Below are positions 57,660 through 64,000 of a DNA stretch of 64,000 bases, one piece after another. Source of the stretch: Ovis canadensis (lineage: Eukaryota; Chordata; Mammalia; Artiodactyla; Bovidae); contig NC_091245.1 in NCBI RefSeq assembly GCF_042477335.2, positions 229,399,501-229,463,500 of the forward strand. The letters run 5' to 3'. Position 1 is the first letter of the stretch. Every line of letters begins with the position of its first letter. The translations under genes were made by a program, and so were the position numbers. The notes under the pieces are model-generated. The model was not told the origin of the DNA and ran no database searches. It worked only from the letters and a program-made list of their open reading frames with translations.

Positions 57660-58960
57660 TTGAAACACTCATATCCCTATTTTTTGTCTGCTTGATCTAT
57701 TAGCCATTTAGAGACTTTTGTTAAAAATCTATTAGGATTATAGATTTTTCCATTTGTACTCACACTTTTCAGGATTTATTTATATATTTTGAGCCTATGT
57801 TTCTATCTTTATGTAGCTTCATGATTGTTAAATTATCTTTTTGGATGGTTCCTTTTATTAGCAACAAAATCTCCTTGTCTCTTTTCTCAATTAATTTTTT
57901 TATTTTTAAAATCTGGTTTTGGCTGTGCTTTGTTGCTGTTTGGGGTTTTCTGTAGCTGTGGTGAGTGGGCTACGCTCCAGTTGCAGTGTGCAGGCTTCTC
58001 AGTGTGGGGGCTTTTCTTGTAAAGCACAGGCTCTAGGCTTGAGGGCTTCAGTAGTTGCAGTACATGGGCTCAGTAGTTGCGGCTCCCATGCTTTGGGAGC
58101 ACAGACTCAGCAGTGGCTCACAAGTTCAGTTACTCTGTGGCTTGTGGGGTCTTCCTGGACCAGGGGTGGAACTCATGTCCCCTGCCTTGGCAGGCAGATT
58201 CTTTACCACTGAGCCACCAGGGAAGCCTGCCTTGTCTCTTTTAAATGCTGCTCATTTAAAATACATGATGTTAGTAAATAACTACAGCAGATTTCTGATG
58301 GTCATTTTCCTGATTTTTAAAAAATTTCCTAATTTTTAAATTTTTGTGTTGTTTTGTTTTAGGCATGTGTCTTATAAGCAGTATACAGCAGAATTTTAAG
58401 CCAATCTGAGAGTCTCTGTTTTTCAGTAAGTGAGTTTACATTTATATTTACTCTGATGATACATTTGAATTTAGTTTTGCTATTTTTTCTTATGCTTTTC
58501 TATTTGCCATGCATTTTCTCCGCTTTTTTTTCCCCCTCTTCTTCTGTCCTCTGTTGAACTATTAGCTTGCTTTGTTTCTTTTATTTCTTAATCTGTGTGG
58601 AAATGTATATGTTCCGTATCTGTTCTTTCAGTGGTCACTCTGAAGGTTAATATGCATTAAGTGAAACTTTCTTTACAGCAATCATGTCATTTTTATATAG
58701 TATTTTGGATTCACTAGTTAAATCACACCTAAAAGTACTTTTTGTGCTCTCTCTTTTACTCTGTGTATTTGTTAGTTTTCATTATCTTTCAATAATCTCC
58801 TTATTTACTTTTGTTTCTTGCATTCCTTTCCTTCCTCCTGAGTTCATTTTTCTTCATACTAAAATACGTTCCCTTGATACTTCTTTTAGCTAGAGTTTGT
58901 GTACTTTAAAGTCCTGATCTGTTTCAGAATGTTGTTATTTCATCTTCATTTCACCTGAAC
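57660..58960 (-). mobile_element. Old L1 fragment split by CHR-1
   Basis: Antisense ORF2 endonuclease-region words: 'gatggttccttttattagca', 'atctccttgtctcttt', 'gccaatctgagagtctctgt', 'agtgagtttacatttatatt'. The CHR-1 at 57886-58229 interrupts. Confidence 0.6.
57886..58229 (-). mobile_element. CHR-1-like SINE
   Basis: Long CHR form: 'ggcttctcagtgtgggggct', 'cttcagtagttgcagtacat', head at the right (minus: ggcttccctggtggctcagt). The 13-bp perfect duplication ccttgtctctttt lies at 57873-57885 and 58230-58242. Confidence 0.93.
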
Positions 58961-59112
58961 TCTCTAACATTCACCTGTAAATTATGTACAATAAAGCCAG
59001 TTGGCCCACAGTATAGGGTTATTGGGGGTAACTAATAATATTTGTTGAAACACTTTATACACTGTTTTGTATGTATATATAATGCTATTATTATTAGATA
59101 ATATACCTCCTG

Positions 59113-59324
59113 AAAGTGAAAGTGTTAGTCGCTCGGTTGTGTCCAATTTTTTGAGACTTTATGGACTGTAGCCCACCAGGCTCCTCTGTCCATGGAATTC
59201 TCCAGGCAAAGTACTGGAGTGGTTGCCATTCTCCTCTCCAGGGGATCTTCCCAACTCAGGGATCGAACCCAAGTCTCTGGCATTGCAGGTGAATTCTTTA
59301 CCATCTGAGTTACCAGGGAAGCCC
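59113..59324 (-). mobile_element. Bov-tA SINE
   Basis: Tail (gaaagtgaaagtgttagtcg) at the left, head at the right (minus: gggcttccctggtaactcag). Confidence 0.92.
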
Positions 59325-59385
59325 AATATATCCTATTATATATTATAATATATATATATTATATCCTATTAGAGTTATATTAGAA
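59325..59385. repeat. AT-rich simple repeat
   Basis: 'atatatcctattatatatta' twice, with a (TA)n run between. Confidence 0.75.
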
Positions 59386-59544
59386 TTACTGTGTTTTGAA
59401 TAGATTCTAAAAAGCATCACTTACTGTATTGAGATCATATTTACTAAGATAAAAGAGAATAATACCTACTAGAAATACCATGAAATGTACTTGCTCACAC
59501 CTTGGGAGAAGAGCGGCTGGGATAAGATGAAATTAGGGGTCCTA

Positions 59545-61072
59545 ACTAGAGCCAGAAATCCTGGAATGTGAAGTCAAGTGGGCCTTAGAAAGCATCACTA
59601 CAAACAAAGCTAGTGGAGGGGATGGAATTCCAGTGGAGCTGTTTCAAATCCTGAAAGATGATGCTGTGAAAGTGCAGCACTCAATATGCCAGCAAATTTG
59701 GAAAATTCAGCAGTGGCCACAGGACTGGAAAAGGTCAGTTTTCATTCCAATCCCAAAGAAAGGCAATGCAAAAGAATGCTCAAACTACTGCACAATTGCA
59801 CTCATCTCACACACTGGTAAAGTAATGCTCAAAATTCTCCAAGCCAGGCTTTAGCAATACGTGAACCGTGAACTCCCTAATGTTCAAGCTGGTTTTAGAA
59901 AAGGCAGAGGAACCAGAGATCAAATTGCCAGCATCCACTGGATCATCGAAAAAGCAAGAGAATTCCAGAAAAAACATCTATTTCTGCTTTATTGACTATG
60001 CCAAAGCCTTTGACTGTGTGGATCACAATAAACTGCTGAAAATTCTGAAAGAGATGGGAATACCAGACCACCTGACCTGCCTCTTGAGAAACCTATATGC
60101 AGCTCAGGAAGCAACAGTTAGAACTGGACATGGAACAACAGACTGATTCCAAATAGGAAAAGGAGTACGTCAAGGCTATATATTGTCACCCTGCTTATTT
60201 AACTTCTATGCAGAGTACAGCATGAGAAACACTGGGCTGGAGGAAGCACAAGCTGGAATCACAAATGCCAGGAGAAATATCAATAACCTCAGATATGCAG
60301 ATGACACCACCCTTATGACAGAAGGTGAAGAGGAACTAAGAAGCCTCTTGATGAAAGTGAAAGTGGAGAGTGAAAAAGTTGGCTTAAAGCTCAACGTTCA
60401 GAAAATGAAGATCATGGCATCCAGTCCCATCCCTTCATGGGAAATAGATGGGGAAACAGTGGACACAGTGTCAGGCTTTATTTAGGGGGGCTCCAAAATC
60501 ACTGCAGATGCTGACTGCAGCCGTGAAATTAAAAGACACTTACTCCTTGAAAGAAAAGTTATGACCAACCTAGAAAGCATATTGAAAAGCAGAGACATTA
60601 CTTTGCCAACAAAGGTCCGTCTAGTCAAGGCTATGGTTTTTCCTGTGGTCATGTATGGATGTGAGAGTTGGACTGTGAAGAAAGCTGAGCGCTGAAGAAT
60701 TGATGCTTTTGAAGTGTGGTGTTGGAGAAGACTCTTGAGAGTCCCTTGGACTTCAAGGAGATCCAACCAGTCCATTCTGAAGGAGATCAGCCCTGGGATT
60801 TCTTTGGAGGGAATGATGCTGAAGCTGAAACTCCAGTACTTTGGCCACCTCGTGTGAAGAGTTGACTCATTGGGAAAGACTCTGATGCTGGGAGCGATTG
60901 GGGGCAGGAGGAGAAGGGGACGACCGAGGATGAGATGGCTGGATGGCATCATTGACTCGACGGATGTGAGTCTGAGTGAACTCCGGGAGTTGGTGATGGA
61001 CAGGGAGGCCTGGCGTGCTGCGATTCATGGGGTCGCAAAGAGTCAGACACGACTGAGCAACTGAACTGAACT
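59545..61072 (+). mobile_element. BovB LINE, 5' truncated, least diverged copy here
   Basis: Covers the reverse transcriptase to the 3' end 'gagcaactgaactgaactg'. Visible RT pieces: FYAEYSMRNTGLEEAQAGI, then the catalytic box in NNLRYADDTTLM (about 60279-60315), and DYAKAFDCVDHNKLLKILKE (about 59992-60052). The frame is broken by TAG at about 59853 (QARL*), a shift near 59960, a TGA at about 60146 (after GHGTTD), and TAG at 60483 (after SGFI). Apart from these it matches the other copies closely, suggesting it is younger. It lacks the endonuclease. Confidence 0.95.
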
Positions 61073-61129
61073 GCCAACTTAGTGTTACTATCATTCAGTA
61101 AAACTTTGAGACATGCAAGCGTGAAGTGC

Positions 61130-62335
61130 AGTTTTTTTACTTTGTTTTTATCTGTTTACAAAGACAATGCACAAATAGTGTAAAATTCAAATGATAAGAA
61201 AAGAAGAGGAAAGAAAGAAATCTTTCCAGAAATCCCACAGAATTAAAACTGTTGACATATTGAAACACATCCTTCTAGAACACATCTTCCTCTGCATGTG
61301 TAGCTATATGGATTTATAGAGACTTGCCTTTTCATCTTTCAAAAGGAATCATACTATATTTGCAGTTTTGCTACTGCATTTCTCACTTAGTGATTATCAA
61401 GGGAATATAAATGAACATCATTGTATATAGCATTGAATAAATGTATAGTGTCGAGAAGATTTGGAAGAGGGCATGGCAACCCATGCCAGTATTAATACCT
61501 GGAGAATCTCATGGACAGAGGAGCCTGGCAGGCTACAGTCCATAGGGTCACAAAGAGTTGGACACCACTGAAGCAACATAGCATGCACATACTATTGTAT
61601 GGATGTGTCATCATTTTATTTAATCAATTCCGTATTGTGAGGCTTTAAAATTATTTTTATTTTATAAAGTACGCACAGTTGCCTGAAAATGTCTTTAAGA
61701 TAAATTGCTTGCAGTGGTATTAGTCAAAGAGTGTGCACATTCACGTTTTTTATACATATTTAATTTTTCTCTCCAGAAGGTGTCCAAGAATGCCTCTTTT
61801 CCTCACATAAACTGAGTATTGTCATTTTTTCCCTTTATGTTTCCAGTTTGAGGTTTTTATCAATAGCTCTGCTTATTATCATTTGAGTATCTTACTGAGT
61901 GAGGTTTGAGTATCTTTTCTTGTTTTATTGATCTTTTGTAATTATTTTGAAAATTTTCCTTTTGGCCATTTATTATCTTTTTGCATTTATCCATTGCTTG
62001 TTAAACTATGTGGACCTTTTTCTTATTTGGCTTATAAATTATTTACTATAAATACCCTGTTTTGTTTTTTTTTTTAATCTTTCAACTTTGTGCTTTTTAT
62101 TATGTTACTGTTTTTTGTGTTTTTTTTTGGTTTTCAACCTTGTTCAAGAATTTTTTGACATTTTTATTTGATCAAAATTTCCTTTATGAGTTCTGGGTTG
62201 TTTCCTTACGTGGGATAACTGAAAGTTCTTACCCACTTCAAAAGTATTAGAATGTTCACTCATATTTTGTTTTAACGCTCTTACCAGTTTATTTCTCTCC
62301 CATTTAGAATCTTTAACTCATCTGGAGTGGTTTTG
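61130..62335 (-). mobile_element. Ancient L1 (L1ME-like) fragment
   Basis: Antisense words 'gacaatgcacaaatagtgta', 'tagagacttgccttttcatc', 'gataaattgcttgcagtggt', 'ttttggccatttattatctt' and 'tttatgagttctgggttgtt'. Confidence 0.55.
61469..61590 (+). mobile_element. Bov-tA SINE, head missing
   Basis: Starts at 'gaagagggcatggcaaccca' and ends 'gaagcaacatagcatgcaca'. Confidence 0.85.
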
Positions 62336-62341
62336 GTATAA

Positions 62342-62343
62342 GG

Positions 62344-62372
<29 letters not shown>
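62342..62372. repeat. (TA)n microsatellite
   Basis: About 15 TA units. Confidence 0.95.
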
Positions 62373-62374
<2 letters not shown>

Positions 62375-62379
62375 TACCT

Positions 62380-62965
62380 TCCTGTTTTTCACATTCTGTT
62401 CTGCGTTTTAAACTTGACTGAGGAAAATGAAGCTACATTGAGCATCCTGAATCGTGGCAGGAAGTGAGATGTGGTGCATAGTTTTCAGTTTACTAATGTG
62501 TCTTGGGTATTTGTGAGCAGAATCGGAGGTTCAAAGGGGGAAAGAGTGGATTGGGGAGAAGTTGACAGTCTCATGTCTGGGTTACCTTATATGTACGTGT
62601 GTGAAAAAGGATTAAAGAGAGGTTACAAGCAAAGTGTCTTTTAGAAGTTTAGTGTCTGTTAGCAGTTTCACTGCTTTTAGTGACCCTGAGTTCTTTATCA
62701 GGGCAAGTGGAACTGGGGTAGGATGACATGAGACACCAGCTGACGTGAGGACTTAGAGGCTTTGTGTCTTGAATACCGAGTGGCCTTCATGATGAATCCA
62801 TGAACTTTCTGAATTCTGTGAACTGGTAGGGTTTTCTTTAACTACTTTTTCAGCATATGTTTCACTTTAGAAAGAAATTAGAATAGGGAAGGGGGTTCCC
62901 TTTCCATCTCTGACCTCTGATCCCCTGACCCATAAGTAAATGCTTGTTACGCTTCTTATATATCT
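62380..62965. other. Unique DNA upstream of candidate exon
   Basis: No repeat recognised. Confidence 0.4.
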
Positions 62966-62970
62966 TACAG

Positions 62971-63066
62971 AAATTCCAAGCATTGTTTTGACTGCTACTT
63001 GCTATCAAATGCTCAGTTATTGACATTGAAGGTCTTTCACTCAGAAGAGAAAAATCAAGAAAGAAG
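62971..63066 (+). CDS. Candidate internal exon, unidentified gene
   Basis: The acceptor is 'cttcttatatatcttacag' ending at 62970 and the donor is AAG|GTAAGA at 63066/63067, both close to consensus. The exon is 96 bp, a multiple of three, and exactly one of its three frames is open (skip one base: NSKHCFDCYLLSNAQLLTLK and on to EEKNQER). That frame needs a preceding exon ending two bases into a codon. The exon at 42601-42689 ends in phase 0, so either another exon lies between them, this exon belongs to a different transcript, or it is a pseudo-exon. I do not recognise the peptide. It lies in repeat-free sequence. Confidence 0.35.
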
Positions 63067-63234
63067 GTAAGAAATAGAAATCTGTTTATGGCTTTGAAAC
63101 ATACATTTCTTCAAGTTAAGAAGAATTCATCAAGATAATTTCTTTAGAACAATCCCTTTCAACAATAAAAATCAATTTAATGAACATAAACAGGAAGAAA
63201 CAGATGCCAAGGGTGGGATATGGCTCATGATGAC

Positions 63235-63425
63235 AGCCTCTGTTTGTTGTGTACCTGACACTGGCCAGATGCTTTGCACACACTGTCACTAATTCACACC
63301 ATATTGACATCTTCAGTGCAGAGATGAAGAAACTGGGGCTTCTAGAGAGAAATAACATGCCCCAAGCTTGCCCTGGTTGGTAAAGAATAGAGCTGGGTTT
63401 GGACTCTAGTCTTCACCTTTGGAGC
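63235..63425 (+). mobile_element. MIR SINE
   Basis: 'gccagatgctttgcacacac', 'cagagatgaagaaactgggg' and 'aatagagctgggtttggact' follow the MIR core and 3' part. Confidence 0.75.
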
Positions 63426-63429
63426 CACC

Positions 63430-64000
63430 TGTGTTGTGGGTAACCTACAGTCTGTTCCAGCCAGTCCTGAAAGACCTTCCCCCCACTCTTGGATTAGACC
63501 ATTCCTTTTCTTTTTTCTGCTATTTTGTTCATAGGCCCATAAGGAATAGATGTATAACACAGACACAATTTCACATTTGTGAACTATGGCTTGTAGAAGG
63601 CATATAGGATAACTTTTATAATAATATTTGCTGTTTTGAATTTTTCCCATTATTGAAGAGTATCTGGGCCTCCATTACTGTGTGTGCATTACTCAGGATC
63701 CTTCTATTTGTCTGTAATTTGTTATAATGTGTTGATTCATTAGAATGAGATGTAAAATTGCCATTTGATAACTGTTGTGATTAATGTACAGGCATCTGGC
63801 TGAGATTAGATGGTGCTTGCCCCCTAGGGTTATGCTGTGTCTAGTGGGCAGGTGAGGGAAAAGAGCAAGAAGATATTAATTTCTTCTATAATTCTCACTC
63901 ACGGTCTGTTCTGTTTCAGGTTTCTCTGGGAACTGGCTGGGTAAGACTATTAATGGGGAGAAGGAAGGATGGGGGTGGGATGGGCAGACCTATATTTTAT
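63430..64000. other. Unique DNA to window end
   Basis: A pyrimidine-rich acceptor-like 'ggtctgttctgtttcag' ends at about 63920, but the open stretch before the next GT is only about 20 bp, so I do not call an exon. Confidence 0.35.

Noticed and set aside
63905..63950. Possible micro-exon after 'ggtctgttctgtttcag'
   Set aside because: Only about 20 bp before the next GT, with no frame or conservation evidence; likely chance.
1..64000. Search for a novel multi-gene or defence-like system
   Set aside because: The window is a mammalian repeat landscape with one inferred gene start. Nearly all longer open frames trace to L1, BovB, SINE or ERV sequence.

Overview
The window is ordinary mammalian nuclear DNA from a ruminant, most likely a bovid (cattle, buffalo, sheep or goat type). 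The diagnosis rests on the repeats: BovB (RTE-type) LINE copies, tRNA-headed Bov-tA SINEs, dimeric BOV-A2 SINEs ending in (AGC)n, CHR-type cetartiodactyl SINEs and an L1 of the ruminant type. Older layers (MIR, L1M/L1ME, an MLT1-like LTR, hAT-like and Tigger/MER2-like DNA transposons, a class I endogenous retrovirus) lie beneath. There is no bacterial-style gene organisation, no CRISPR array and no operon.

Layout. 1-2.7 kb: unique DNA with a CHR SINE, a Bov-tA and a MIR. 2.7-10.3 kb: one full-length L1 on the minus strand, with target-site duplications, a YY1 site at its 5' end, a tripled segment in its 5' UTR, decayed ORF1 and ORF2, and about 65 bp of BovB sequence between its 3' end and its poly(A). 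10.3-14.0 kb: Bov-tA, MIR and a long BovB carrying a nested BOV-A2. 14.5-19.2 kb: remnant of a class I ERV (gag, leader, LTR; minus strand), cut by a Bov-tA and by a BovB whose 5' half is inverted. 19.2-38 kb: gene-poor DNA with many SINEs, BovB pieces and old L1s.

38.2-39.8 kb is the only clear gene-regulatory landmark: a CpG island with GC boxes and two good plus-strand splice donors (after 39107 and 39397). It pairs with a convincing second exon at 42601-42689, which has a polypyrimidine tract, an AG acceptor, an ATG in good Kozak context, 20 open codons and a GTAAGC donor. A further exon-like segment lies at 62971-63066. I infer the promoter, exon 1 and exon 2 of a plus-strand gene whose remaining exons lie inside or beyond the window. 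I could not name the gene.

40-64 kb is the presumed large first introns: BovB, BOV-A2, Bov-tA, CHR, MIR and a long old L1 (about 53.0-56.3 kb) riddled with later insertions. One of these is a 52-bp SINE head without a tail, flanked by direct repeats.

I found no evidence for an undescribed multi-gene system. The most unusual observations are retrotransposition outcomes (a composite L1 3' end, two 5'-inverted BovB copies, a tailless SINE head, an end-less BovB block) and the unidentified gene start.
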